A stretch of DNA of 64,000 bases from an uncultured Thermoanaerobaculia bacterium (GTDB taxonomy: Bacteria; Acidobacteriota; Thermoanaerobaculia; Multivoradales; Multivoraceae). The stretch lies in NCBI GenBank assembly GCA_951813015.1, contig CATOTG010000004.1, positions 182,105 to 246,104 of the forward strand, in the 5' to 3' direction. Position numbers and translations under genes: made by a program. This document shows positions 26,639 to 35,821 of the stretch, piece by piece (the first letter of the stretch is position 1; each line of letters opens with the position of its first letter). The notes under the pieces are model-generated. The model did no database searches and was not told the DNA's origin. It saw only the letters and a program-made list of their open reading frames with translations.

Positions 26639-28066
26639 CGCCGACTCGTCGACTGACGGCTTCCCGGCAGCAGGAGCGTCCGAGCCGGCGCCGTTGCCGC
26701 CTTCCGGACGGGGCGCTCCATCCAGGCTGGCCTCTTCATCCCGGACCTCGACAGCCGCCGTCGCCTGCACATCCGCCGACCGCCCGCCGGCAGCGCCCCG
26801 GTGTGACGCTCCGTCGCCGCGGCTGGCCTCTTCATCCAGGCTGGCCTCTTCATCCAGGCTGGTCGCTTCATCCAGAATGGCCGACTTCCGGCGGCTGCCG
26901 TCCCAGCGGATGTCGGGCAGCAGCACGTCCCGCTTCGCCGCGATCCGGTCGTGGTGGGGCAGGAGGTCCTCGAGCATCGCGCGGATTTCGGCGTCCATGT
27001 CGCGCGTCGGCTGGTAGCCCAGGGCGAGCAGGTGGTCGTGGTCCGGGTTGTAGTGGTGCTCTTCCAACTCCTTGCGGGGGTTCTCGACCCGCCGGATTCG
27101 GGCTTCGAGACCCATGTCGGAGGCAACGGCGGCGACCTTGGCGGCGAGCTCCGAGATCGTGTAGGTCTCCTCGAACTGGTTGAAGACCCGGTAATCGCCC
27201 GCCTGGGGCGGGTTGTCGACGGCCAGGGTCAGGCACTGCATCGAGTCGCAGATGGGCAGGAAGCCGCGGCGCTGGTTGCCGAGGCCGAACAGGGTCAGGG
27301 GCTCGCCGATCACGGACTGGCAGCTAAAGCGGTTGAGTGCGGTGCCGAAGGCCTGGTCGAAGTCCAGCCGGGTGTGGAGCGCGGGGTCGGCGGGATGGTC
27401 GGCGGCGTTGCCGAAGAAGCGCGTGCCGTAGACGACGCCCTGCATCACGTCGGTGGCCCTGAGCCCGAAGATGCGACAGGCGAACATCACGTTGTTGCTG
27501 TCGTGGACCTTGCTCCAGTGGTACCACGAGCCGGCTTGGCGGGGGAAGGGCAGGCGGTCGCGGCGGCCGCGGTACTCGACCTCGAAGAAGCCTTCCGGGA
27601 TGTCCAGGTTCGGCGTGCCGTACTCGCCCATCGTGCCGAGCTTGACCAGGTGTGACTCGGGCGCCAGGTCGCGCATCGCGTAGAGCACGTTCATCGTGCC
27701 CTCGATGTTGTTGCGCTGCACCCAGATCGCGTGGTCCGCGTCGATCATCGAGTACGGCGCCGAGGGGCATTCGCCCAGGTGGACGATCGCTTCCGGCCGG
27801 ACTTCCTCGAACAGCCCGTACACCACGTCCTGGTCGGTCAGGTCGCCCTGAACCAGGTGCGGACGGGTCCCGTAGACGGATTCAAAGGTGTCCACACGCT
27901 CCTTGAGGGAGGCGACCGGAAGGGCCGAGCGGCCGCCCATCTCGGCGACCCACTCGCGGCGGAACCCGGAGTCGATACCGGAAACCTCATGGCCGCGGGC
28001 AGTCAGGTACTGCGCCAGCGGCCAACCGAGATAGCCGTCGATTCCGGCAATGAGAACGCGCGTGAT
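26558..28066 (-). CDS. sqdB: UDP-sulfoquinovose synthase (SQD1/SqdB) with C-terminal low-complexity tail
   Basis: An extended SDR of the SQD1/SqdB type, which makes UDP-sulfoquinovose from UDP-glucose and sulfite. The NAD motif AGIDGYLG, SGIDSGFRREW, LGECPSAPYSMID, TMGEYGTPNLDIPEG and the catalytic Tyr/Lys in YHWSKVHDSNN are diagnostic. The N-terminal Rossmann motif lies upstream of the first ATG (27940), and the frame contains no ATG, GTG, TTG or CTG before a stop. The best start is ATC at 28064-28066, with AGGGG a few bases upstream, giving 502 residues. After the enzyme core (near DIRWDG) comes an acidic tail of about 115 residues with LDEEAS repeats, antisense to the VOC gene's end. Confidence 0.85.
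   Translation of the reverse strand: MTRVLIAGIDGYLGWPLAQYLTARGHEVSGIDSGFRREWVAEMGGRSALPVASLKERVDTFESVYGTRPHLVQGDLTDQDVVYGLFEEVRPEAIVHLGECPSAPYSMIDADHAIWVQRNNIEGTMNVLYAMRDLAPESHLVKLGTMGEYGTPNLDIPEGFFEVEYRGRRDRLPFPRQAGSWYHWSKVHDSNNVMFACRIFGLRATDVMQGVVYGTRFFGNAADHPADPALHTRLDFDQAFGTALNRFSCQSVIGEPLTLFGLGNQRRGFLPICDSMQCLTLAVDNPPQAGDYRVFNQFEETYTISELAAKVAAVASDMGLEARIRRVENPRKELEEHHYNPDHDHLLALGYQPTRDMDAEIRAMLEDLLPHHDRIAAKRDVLLPDIRWDGSRRKSAILDEATSLDEEASLDEEASRGDGASHRGAAGGRSADVQATAAVEVRDEEASLDGAPRPEGGNGAGSDAPAAGKPSVDESASADQPEARATDPDHAVGTQTAPLARG
26725..26874 (-). repeat. 18-bp repeats encoding LDEEAS units
   Basis: Three adjacent 18-bp units at 26821-26838, 26839-26856 and 26857-26874 (the last with two changes), and a separate one at 26725-26742. 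On the minus strand they encode LDEEAS-like hexapeptides in the tail of the UDP-sulfoquinovose synthase. Because 18 is a multiple of 3, copy-number changes keep the frame. Confidence 0.75.
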
Positions 28067-28447
28067 GTCACCCCTTTGCTGATTGCAGCGCGGGGATCAG
28101 ACCGCGCTCCCTGAGTGCGTAGCGGGAAGAACCGGAGTAGAGAACGAGGAAGTTCAGTCCAGGGAGCATTCTATCAGCGGGCCGCGGCGAGAGTCGGAGA
28201 GACCGTTGATGCGGCGAGAGCGTGGATGCGGCGAGCAGACCGGCGCTGCGCGGGCGGACCTCTGGTCCGCTGACACCGAAGTCGGCGAGAAGCCCGCAAC
28301 GATGAGGAGCGAGCTGGACTCACCGGTCGACAACTTGACCGGGGGGTTTCCAGAACCGTCTCCGGGGCTCCATCTTGCGGCGGCGAATCGGCCGGTGCTA
28401 GCTTCCGTCCGCATGCTCTGGTCCGGCACGACACGACGAGCTTGCCG
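28067..28447. other. Divergent intergenic region with small hairpin
   Basis: These 381 bp separate the sqdB-like gene from the glycosyltransferase operon and must hold both promoters. I see a perfect 7-bp hairpin, GCGGACC-tct-GGTCCGC, at 28254-28270 and a short repeat (GATGCGGCGAG at 28208 and 28225). I see no convincing gene or tRNA. Confidence 0.4.
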
Positions 28448-29512
28448 ATGAAGATTCTGTACGGCGTTCAGGGCACGGGCCACGGTCACCTGGTGCGGTC
28501 GGCGGCAATGGTGGCCGGTCTGCGCGGCCGAGGGCACGACGTTCACTGCCTGCTCACCGGACGATCTTCCGCGGCCTTCGCGGACCCCGAGATCCGTGCC
28601 AGCCACACGCTGCTCGAGGGGTTTACCGGTCAGGCGACCGGCGGGCGGGTGCGGATGCTCCAAACCCTTGGGCAGTTGCGGCTGGCCCGTTTCCTGCGCG
28701 ATGTTCGCAGCTTCGATGCGTCCGGCTTCGACCTCGTGCTGACCGACTACGAGCCGGTGTCGGCCTGGATCGCTCGTCGCTGCGGGCGGCCCAGCATCGG
28801 CGTCGGCCACCTGTACGCGTTCCACCGCCGTTTGCGGCTGCCCGGCCGGACCGGTCCGGCCCGGTGGATGCTCCGCATGTTCGCCCCCGTCTACACGCCG
28901 GTTCGGACCGCGGTCGGCCTGCACTGGCATCGATTCGGCGGCGCGAATCTGCCGCCCACGATCAGTCCCGACTTGGTGTCGGCGGCGGAGGCCGGCCGGC
29001 CGCCGGACGCCGGTGAGCGGTTCCTCGTCTACCTGCCCGCGGAGAGCGAGCAGAGCATCGCGGCGCTGCTGGGGCAGTTGCCGAACCGCCGGTTCGTCGC
29101 CTACCGGCCGGTGCCCGAACCGGTCGAGCGCGGCAACCTCTCGATCCGCCCCTACGACCGTGCGGCGTTCGTGGCCGATCTGGTCGCCTGTTCGGGTGTC
29201 ATCACGAACGCGGGCTTCTCGCTGATCAGCGAGGCGCTGCACCTGGGGCGCCGGCTGCTCGTGCAGCCCATTCGTCGCCATCCGGAGCAGTTCCTGAACG
29301 GCCGGGCGCTCGAGGCGCTTGGCCTCGGCGTCGTCGTCGAGCGGCTGACCGCGGACGCTGTCGAGTCCTGGGCCTGTACTCCGGAGCCGGCGCCCATGAA
29401 CTACCCTGACGTGACGGGCCGCCTGATCGACTGGATCGATGAAGGGGCCGCGCGTCCGGTCGACGACCTGGCGACCGAAGTATGGCGAGACGTCTCCTGG
29501 CAGCCGACATGA
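28448..29512 (+). CDS. Glycosyltransferase, MJ1255/UGT-like GT-B family
   Basis: A 354-residue GT-B protein. The N terminus KILYGVQGTGHGHLVRSAAMVAGLRGRGHDV is typical of the MJ1255/MurG-like family, and the C-terminal half has FLVYLPAE and CSGVITNAGFSLISEALHLGRRLLVQPI, the donor-binding region of such enzymes. The ATG at 28448 is preferred to the TTG two codons earlier. It would transfer a sugar to a lipid or glycan acceptor; substrate unknown. The next gene starts in its stop codon (ATGA overlap), and a GNAT follows, so the three probably modify one surface glycan. Position opposite sqdB suggests a sulfosugar link, which is inference. Confidence 0.8.
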   Translation: MKILYGVQGTGHGHLVRSAAMVAGLRGRGHDVHCLLTGRSSAAFADPEIRASHTLLEGFTGQATGGRVRMLQTLGQLRLARFLRDVRSFDASGFDLVLTDYEPVSAWIARRCGRPSIGVGHLYAFHRRLRLPGRTGPARWMLRMFAPVYTPVRTAVGLHWHRFGGANLPPTISPDLVSAAEAGRPPDAGERFLVYLPAESEQSIAALLGQLPNRRFVAYRPVPEPVERGNLSIRPYDRAAFVADLVACSGVITNAGFSLISEALHLGRRLLVQPIRRHPEQFLNGRALEALGLGVVVERLTADAVESWACTPEPAPMNYPDVTGRLIDWIDEGAARPVDDLATEVWRDVSWQPT

Positions 29513-30324
29513 GGCCTGACACGAAACAGCGTCCGCCGGCTCGCCCCGCCGATCCCGACCGGGATTTCACCCTCGCGCACTACCGGGAGATCCTGGCGCG
29601 GATCACGGCGACGCACCGCACGCTCTCCTTCGCGGAGGCGGCGCCGATGGGCGAGGCGCTGCTGGACGTGGAGCGCTTCGTGCTGATGCGGCACGACGTC
29701 GAGTTCAGTCTCGATGCGGCGCTGACCCTGGCGCGGGCCGATCACGACGCCGGCGTGCGTTCGACCTTCTTCGTCCAGATCGGTTCCGACTACAACCTCT
29801 TCGAGGCCGACGGCGCCGCGGCCGTGGCGCAGATCCTGGAACTGGGGCACGACCTGGGCTTCCACTACGACCTGGCTCTGTTCGAGCGCTCGGGTGGCGA
29901 TCCGGTCGAACTGGCGCGGCGCGCGATCGGTCTGATGGAGGGGTTCTTCCGTGTCGAAATCCGGGCGGCGAGTCCCCACATGCCGATGCGGTCGGGCCGG
30001 ACGCTGCGGATACCCGGCATCGTCGACGCTTACGACCCGCTCTACTTCGAGCGGATCAAGTACCTCTCCGACAGCACCCAGGTCTGGCGCGAAGGCGTCG
30101 TGACCTCCTTGCTCGACCGGCATGACCAGATCCAGCTTCTCACCCACGAGTACCACTGGACCGAGGACGGGCTGGGTTGGGACGAGCTGTTGCTGCTCGA
30201 GGCCGAGTCGAAGTACCGCCGCCTCAAGGGTCGCGCGGAGGCCAACATCGAGAGCTTCCGCGAGGGGTTGCGGCTGCGGGCCGAACGCGACGCGGCATTT
30301 CGGGCCGGGCGGCCGAGGGGCTGA
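29509..30324 (+). CDS. Polysaccharide deacetylase-like protein
   Basis: A 271-residue protein with a NodB-like start: LMRHDVEFSLDAALTLARADHDAGVRSTFFVQIGSDYN, then LELGHDLGFHYDL. The RHDVE and HDLGFHYD segments match the metal-binding and catalytic motifs 1 and 2 of carbohydrate esterase family 4, and a late LLTHEYHW may supply another His. No signal peptide is visible, so it could act on a cytoplasmic glycan intermediate. The ATG at 29509 overlaps the preceding stop by 4 bp, better than the ATG at 29482. It lies between a glycosyltransferase and a GNAT. Confidence 0.72.
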   Translation: MRPDTKQRPPARPADPDRDFTLAHYREILARITATHRTLSFAEAAPMGEALLDVERFVLMRHDVEFSLDAALTLARADHDAGVRSTFFVQIGSDYNLFEADGAAAVAQILELGHDLGFHYDLALFERSGGDPVELARRAIGLMEGFFRVEIRAASPHMPMRSGRTLRIPGIVDAYDPLYFERIKYLSDSTQVWREGVVTSLLDRHDQIQLLTHEYHWTEDGLGWDELLLLEAESKYRRLKGRAEANIESFREGLRLRAERDAAFRAGRPRG

Positions 30325-30330
30325 CGGCAG

Positions 30331-31269
30331 ATGAACCAGGCCCGCATGGTCAGGGACGTCCTGCTGCGGCCGACCGCGGAGAGCGAGCTGGATCGGCTGT
30401 CCGAGCTCACCGAGACCGTGTACGGCGTCCGCCGGGCGCCGGAGGTCCTGCGTTGGCTCCTGTTCCATGGGGACCGCGGCCCGGCGGTCGAATCGCTGGT
30501 GGCCGAACGCGGAGGACGCGTCGTCGGCCATGTGGCGTCGCTGGAGTGTCGCTACGGGATCGGTGGCCGCACGGTCGTCGGCGCCCACCGGATGCTCTGG
30601 ATGGTGGAGGCCGACGCGCGCGGCGCCGCTGGCGTGCCCCTGGCTGGCCGCAGCCCGGAGACGGACTTCGAGGTCGTACTTGGCGGCACGGCCGCCACCA
30701 AGGCGATTCTCGTCATGCGCGGCTTCCGCGAGGTCGGCGAGGCGCTGGAGGTGCGGCTGTCCACGAGCCGGCGCGGGAAGGCCCTGGCGACGACGGACGG
30801 CCCTTCGGTCGCGTTGCGGGACTGCGGTCCCGCCGTCCGCGCGCTCCCGGCGGCCGATGACATGCTGGTCAACGTCGCCGATCCGGAGCACCTGGCCTGG
30901 CTCGCGTCCTGTCCGGAACACGATTCGCTCCTGTTCACGCTGGAACGCTCCGGCGAAGCGCTGGGCCCGGTTCTCCTCTACGTGAACCGCGCCAACTCGC
31001 CGCCGACCGGGCGCATCGTCCACATGCCGTACCTCGAGGAAGGCCCGGAGTTCGCGCTCGCCGCCATCCTCGACCGGCTGGGCGGGGAGGGATGCGCGGA
31101 GGCGAGCGTCCTCACCACCGAGGGAGGGCTGCGTCAGGCCGTGGAGTCGCTCGGCGGCGAGGTCTTCTACCGGCGCCCGCTCTGGTTTCGCAACCCGAAC
31201 GGCGCGGTGGAGCCGGAGCGGTTCTACCTCACCTACATGGAGGGAGATCTGGCGTACCGGCGCGTGTGA
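30331..31269 (+). CDS. GNAT-like acyltransferase
   Basis: A 312-residue protein whose first half (RPTAESELDRLSELTETVYG, VAERGGRVVGHVASLECRYGIGGR, GAHRMLWMVEADARG) resembles a GNAT acetyltransferase N-terminal fold. The second half looks like a second, degenerate GNAT or FemAB-like domain. It would acylate an amine, plausibly the amino sugar exposed by the preceding deacetylase, which is inference from gene order. It starts 6 bp after that gene and is the last gene before the defence island; the next gene is convergent. Family assignment is moderate. Confidence 0.6.
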   Translation: MNQARMVRDVLLRPTAESELDRLSELTETVYGVRRAPEVLRWLLFHGDRGPAVESLVAERGGRVVGHVASLECRYGIGGRTVVGAHRMLWMVEADARGAAGVPLAGRSPETDFEVVLGGTAATKAILVMRGFREVGEALEVRLSTSRRGKALATTDGPSVALRDCGPAVRALPAADDMLVNVADPEHLAWLASCPEHDSLLFTLERSGEALGPVLLYVNRANSPPTGRIVHMPYLEEGPEFALAAILDRLGGEGCAEASVLTTEGGLRQAVESLGGEVFYRRPLWFRNPNGAVEPERFYLTYMEGDLAYRRV

Positions 31270-31354
31270 GCTGAAACTGGATCACGTAAGGGAGCCTCTC
31301 GCAATTGCCAGCGGCGTCGTTGTTCGAGAACATCTCGCCAGTCGACGAGTCCCG

Positions 31355-33898
31355 CTAGGCAGTTGAACCGGCAGGCGGTGTCAGAAGAGTCGTCAGGCTT
31401 TGGCGCCACTCCGCTTCATCCACGACCTTGAAGCGTGGGGACCGGCCGCGCATCGCCGGCACGAAGTCGGCCCAGTCGGCGCGTTTCGCGTGCTCGTTGC
31501 AGAGGTCGAACACTGAGCGCTTGTACCTTGTGTCGGAAGCTTGTTCGAGGTGGAGGCCCTTCGTCTCCACCACGAAGACGCGGTGGAAGGCATCGTCCGA
31601 GTTCGGCTCGTCGGGCTTCAGTGTCAGGATGAAGTCGGCGTAAATGCGCCCCCGCCTCCATCCTTGGACGTGGTAGTCCTTGCGCACTCTGTTGCGGTAC
31701 CAGAAGAACAGGCGCTCCTGTTGGTCGAGGTAGGTCGCGACCTTGTTCTCCAGTCCGTTCAGGTCGTCCTCGTCAGTGCGGTCGAAGAGGTTGAGCAGGT
31801 ACTGGCCGCCGTCTTCCCGGTTCGCCTGCCTGCCGGAGGGCGTTGCGATGGTCTCCGGGAGGCGGTTGAAGCCGAGTTCTTCGGCGACGACGATGAAGCG
31901 CATTTCGCCGCTGTCGAGCATGCGGCGGAAAGCGTCTCTGGCCAGTCGGTCGCGTTCGGCGTGGAGGTGACGTCGGAGTTCTTCGAGCACGTAGACGAAG
32001 TTGGTCCGAATGCGCGCCGGTGGGTGGCGCTCCAGGAGTGCTCTGAACACCCGCCGGGCGAGATCGTGCCCGTGCCAAGGGTTGGCAACGACTTCCAGCA
32101 GATGGCGGGAGGCCAAAGCGTAGCTCAACTCGGCCGCATCGTGTTGGCCCTCCGCCGGCCGGTCCCTCTCCTCTGCGTCGAGGCTGATGCGGAAGTCGGC
32201 GCCGCCGGGCGGCGTGTCGTCGAGCGGGAGATCGGAGAGCTTGTCGATATCGGCGCGAGACCAATCGACCCGGGAAAGAAGATCAGTCTCGTAGCGGACC
32301 GGCCGCCAGCCGCCATCGTCGCGAATCATGAACGCCGGTAGCACGAGGTCCGCAGCTGCGGCGCGGAAGTCTCTGCGCTGCCGCTTGACGGTGAGCTTGC
32401 GTGTTACTCCGGTCTCGCCCGTATCGTCGACGACCCGGCCTTCGAGGTCGCTCAGACCCTCCAGGCCGAAGCCCTTGCGAACCTGAGCCAGCAAGTCGGC
32501 GCCTCGGCGCTGAAAGCAGAACACGTAGCTCTCGTCCAGCGCGACGTTGTGCGTCTTCCGGGCGTACGGCTGCCGGAGGATGCGGCCGACCAGTTGGGTG
32601 AGTCCCGTCCTGGAACTGGGCCGCGTGAGGATCGTCAGCACGTAGGCGAAGGAGCAATCCCAGCCCTCCTGCAGGGCCTGTTTGGTGATGATGTAGCGAA
32701 TCGGGCAGTTGCGCGAGAGCAGGCCTCCGATGTCGTCGACTGCCTTCAATTCGTCCGTCTGGCTCGATTTGACAGCGACTTCGGCGGGTGCGATTCGCCC
32801 GTGCTGGTGAAGGTACTCCCTGACGTCTTCCGCGTGTACCAGCCCGGACTCCCGTTGGTCTCTTCCCGTGCGTTCCACCTGAACCAGGCAGATGGGACGA
32901 ATGTAGGCGCCATCCGTGGCTCGCAGCTTTCGGGCCTCTCCTTCCAGGCGTTCACGATGTTCGATGGCGGCCAGCAGAGTGTCCTGCCAGGAAGCGTTCG
33001 GCCGGCAACTGATATGCAGGTCGAGCTTGACCATCTCCTCGGCCAGCAGGTCGCGCCCGAGGATCTCCACCAGTACGTTCGCTTCACTCGGCGGCGTCGC
33101 GGAGAGTTCAACGATCGCGCAGGGATTGAAGCCTTCAAGAGTTGCTCGGGCGTTGCGGCTGTACGCCTTGTGCCCTTCGTCCAGGATGATCAGGGGCCGT
33201 AGAAGTCGCAGGGTGTTGCCGAGCGAGGTCTTGATCTGGGGTCCCCACAGGCCATGGTCTTCGTCGAACGTGTCGAGGTTGGGAACGTCCCGCAGAACTT
33301 CCGCGTGGGCTCTCAGGTTCCCCTCGTCCGGGAAGAACCGGTCGAATCCCCCACTGTCGCGGAACATCCGGAGCTGTTCCTTGGTTCTGCGGTTGGCTGA
33401 GGGGAGCATCAGGAGGAGCACGCACAGGTTCTCGGCCACGTCTTGCGGGCCGAACCCGTTCCGCTTCTCCAGAATCAGGGTGCGGCCCGCCGAGGCCAGG
33501 TCCAGGCGCTGGCGATAGTAGTGGTCGCGGTCCTTCAGTGCGGCCAGGGTCTGCCGGTAGATCTGGGTGCTCGGGACGATCCAGAGGACGAGTCCGGTCT
33601 GGCTTCGCCGGAACTTCGTCTTGACTTGGTCAATGACGTGGAGGGCCAGCAGCGTCTTGCCGCCGCCGGTGGGGATCTTCAGGCAGAAGACGGGCAGCGC
33701 CCTGCCCGCGCCATCTGTTCGCTCCGTGTACTTCGGCCTCGCCGGAACGGACTTCTCCCATGCCCGGCGGACCCAGTCGAAGCCCCATTCCGGGTTCTGC
33801 GCCCGTGCCTTCTCGTCCTCGGCGCGGAAGTGAGCGAGGTGATCAAGGAGCCTGCCGGTCGCCGCCAGGGTGCGACGCTGATAGTCCTTCAGGATCAT
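31355..33898 (-). CDS. res: Type III restriction enzyme Res subunit
   Basis: An 847-residue SF2 helicase-nuclease. Walker A is IPTGGGKT (75-82), the DEAH-type box is DEGH (240-243), motif III is SATP (266-269), and motif VI lies in LTQLVGRILRQPYARK. The C terminus carries a PD-(D/E)XK nuclease, with an Asp in YADFILTLKP and VVETKG (E-x-K). Length and order match Res of type III R-M, which translocates DNA and cuts when two unmethylated sites face each other. It lies 13 bp downstream of mod on the same strand, forming the expected mod-res operon. Confidence 0.93.
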   Translation of the reverse strand: MILKDYQRRTLAATGRLLDHLAHFRAEDEKARAQNPEWGFDWVRRAWEKSVPARPKYTERTDGAGRALPVFCLKIPTGGGKTLLALHVIDQVKTKFRRSQTGLVLWIVPSTQIYRQTLAALKDRDHYYRQRLDLASAGRTLILEKRNGFGPQDVAENLCVLLLMLPSANRRTKEQLRMFRDSGGFDRFFPDEGNLRAHAEVLRDVPNLDTFDEDHGLWGPQIKTSLGNTLRLLRPLIILDEGHKAYSRNARATLEGFNPCAIVELSATPPSEANVLVEILGRDLLAEEMVKLDLHISCRPNASWQDTLLAAIEHRERLEGEARKLRATDGAYIRPICLVQVERTGRDQRESGLVHAEDVREYLHQHGRIAPAEVAVKSSQTDELKAVDDIGGLLSRNCPIRYIITKQALQEGWDCSFAYVLTILTRPSSRTGLTQLVGRILRQPYARKTHNVALDESYVFCFQRRGADLLAQVRKGFGLEGLSDLEGRVVDDTGETGVTRKLTVKRQRRDFRAAAADLVLPAFMIRDDGGWRPVRYETDLLSRVDWSRADIDKLSDLPLDDTPPGGADFRISLDAEERDRPAEGQHDAAELSYALASRHLLEVVANPWHGHDLARRVFRALLERHPPARIRTNFVYVLEELRRHLHAERDRLARDAFRRMLDSGEMRFIVVAEELGFNRLPETIATPSGRQANREDGGQYLLNLFDRTDEDDLNGLENKVATYLDQQERLFFWYRNRVRKDYHVQGWRRGRIYADFILTLKPDEPNSDDAFHRVFVVETKGLHLEQASDTRYKRSVFDLCNEHAKRADWADFVPAMRGRSPRFKVVDEAEWRQSLTTLLTPPAGSTA

Positions 33899-33911
33899 CG
33901 CGCGCCGCGGC

Positions 33912-35615
33912 TCAGGAATCCGCGACCACGCGGTAGATCTCGAACGGGAGCTGGCAGAACTCGACCTCGTACCGGTTCAGGAAGCACTCGTCGAGAAACC
34001 TGGTGGGCGCGAACACGACCCGCTTTCGCCCGTTCGCCGGCGGCAGTGCCTTGGCGAACGCCAGGTCCAGCGCAAGTACCTTCAGGCGCTCGGCGTCGGG
34101 CTCGTAAACCAGGTACACGTCCGTGGAGTCCGTGCTGCCGATCAACCAGCGTTTGCGGTCCGCTTGCTGCGGCCTGAGTTCCTGGCCCGTTGCGGTGAAG
34201 AAGATGTAGCCGGCCAGCGCGTCGTAGGCAGGGAGTTCTCCGCCGCCCAGGAGAGATTCCTCGCGCATCGGTCCGCCGAGTTCAAAGTAACTGAAGGTGC
34301 CGCCCGAACCTCCGCGGAGATCTTCGTCCTTGGCGTCCGGTACGCCTTGTGCGACGCGGCGGACCCTTTCTGCGGTCAGGGTCTCGGCGTAGTCCTCGCA
34401 TTCAATGAGCACGAAGCGGCGGTTGCCGCCGTCCTGCCTGTTCAGATCCAGGACGGCATGCGCCGTCGTGCCGGAACCAGCGAAGGAGTCGAGCACGATG
34501 GAGTCGTCGTTGGTGGCGAACGAGAGCAACTCGCGGATCAGCGTCGATGGCTTCGGGTTCTTGAAGATGCGAGGGTTCTCCGGAAACAGGCGTCGGAGTT
34601 CGTTTGGACCGCGCCGCGAGTCGATCCCCTTGATGACGCTCCCCAGTTTCGCCTGGTAATCGTCGACGTGAGCCTTGAGTTCGATGATCTTCGACTCGTC
34701 CTTTCCGAAGATCACGCGATCCTCCGCCAGCAAGCGCTTCATTGTGGACTCCGGAAAGCGATAGCCCATCAGGGGTTGTCGGCAAGGCTCGCCGGTTACC
34801 GGATGGAGCACGTCGTAGCGGTAGCCTTCGCGCCCCGGGTTGTGGACGCTCTGACTGCCCGTGAAGACGCCAGCGTCGTCGATGTATTTGTAGCGGTCCA
34901 GAGGCTTGAGCTGTGATCGATGTTCCCTCAGCCAGTGCGAGTACACGCGCTGTCGCCGGTCGGTCTCGGGGTGCGTTTCGATGAGTTCCGCGCCGATGCC
35001 CTGGAGTACGGCCTTCGGTTCGAAACGCGCCGACTTCCACTCTTCTTCCAGTCTTTCCTTGTTGAGGGCGTAGCACACTATGTACTCGTGCTCGGTCGCT
35101 ATGTTCGTCGGGTTGTTGTCGGTGGAGCCGTGCCAGATGACCTTGCCGACGAAGTTCTCTTCCCCAATAACCTCGTCCATCAAAGTCCTGAGATGATGAA
35201 CCTCGTTGTCGTCGGTGGACACGAAGATGACGCCGTCGTCCCGAAGCAACTCCCGCAGGAGCTTGAGTCGGGGCATCATCATGCAGCACCATTTGTCGTG
35301 GCGGGTCAGATCGTCCCGATCCACCGTCTTGCCGAGCCAGTCCCTCATCATGGGCGAGTTCACGCGGTCGTTGTAGGCCCAGCCCTCCTTCCCGGTGTTG
35401 TACGGCGGGTCGATGTAGATGCACTTGACCTGCCGATGCAGGGTCGGCTGCAGCGCCTTCAGTGCGGCGAGATTGTCCCCGTGAACGACGAGGTTGTCGT
35501 GGAGGCTCGGAGTCGTTGACAGCCCGCGGCTCGCAACGGCGCGAAGCTCGTGGAAGGGCACGGTGAGATGGTGGTTCTCGACCAGGTTGCGGCCCTTGAA
35601 GTGGAGGCGCGGCAT
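33912..35615 (-). CDS. mod: Type III restriction-modification methyltransferase (Mod)
   Basis: A 567-residue N6-adenine/N4-cytosine methyltransferase of the beta class: DPPYNTGKEG (motif IV, 69-72) comes before DSFAGSGTT (motif I, 376-384), with a target-recognition region between. It sets site specificity for the type III pair with the downstream res. The ATG at 35615 is the first canonical start. The in-frame segment before it (AAAWNDDPLGT) also looks Mod-like, so a few residues may lie upstream of it with a non-canonical start or an indel. The same frame stays open to 37055, but that part is the shadow of the dehydrogenase gene. Confidence 0.92.
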   Translation of the reverse strand: MPRLHFKGRNLVENHHLTVPFHELRAVASRGLSTTPSLHDNLVVHGDNLAALKALQPTLHRQVKCIYIDPPYNTGKEGWAYNDRVNSPMMRDWLGKTVDRDDLTRHDKWCCMMMPRLKLLRELLRDDGVIFVSTDDNEVHHLRTLMDEVIGEENFVGKVIWHGSTDNNPTNIATEHEYIVCYALNKERLEEEWKSARFEPKAVLQGIGAELIETHPETDRRQRVYSHWLREHRSQLKPLDRYKYIDDAGVFTGSQSVHNPGREGYRYDVLHPVTGEPCRQPLMGYRFPESTMKRLLAEDRVIFGKDESKIIELKAHVDDYQAKLGSVIKGIDSRRGPNELRRLFPENPRIFKNPKPSTLIRELLSFATNDDSIVLDSFAGSGTTAHAVLDLNRQDGGNRRFVLIECEDYAETLTAERVRRVAQGVPDAKDEDLRGGSGGTFSYFELGGPMREESLLGGGELPAYDALAGYIFFTATGQELRPQQADRKRWLIGSTDSTDVYLVYEPDAERLKVLALDLAFAKALPPANGRKRVVFAPTRFLDECFLNRYEVEFCQLPFEIYRVVADS

Positions 35616-35821
35616 GGTCCCTAGAGGATCGTCGTTCCAGGCGGCGGCGTCAAGGTCCTGCGGAGGATCCGGGGAGGGTGGTGGCTTCGGCCCGTTCCGT
35701 GTTGAACGGCGCCGGGGATATCGGATCGCTTCCCGCCGAGCGCAGATCCTGTAGAGACTGCTGCCTCGCGGTGGTGCGGGAACTGCCCTGGATCCTTGGG
35801 TCCGCCCTGCCGGCCGCTCGC

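Noticed and set aside
28067..28447. tRNA or small gene in the sqdB/glycosyltransferase gap
   Set aside because: No cloverleaf or ORF with coding-like composition could be read; only a small hairpin and a short repeat.
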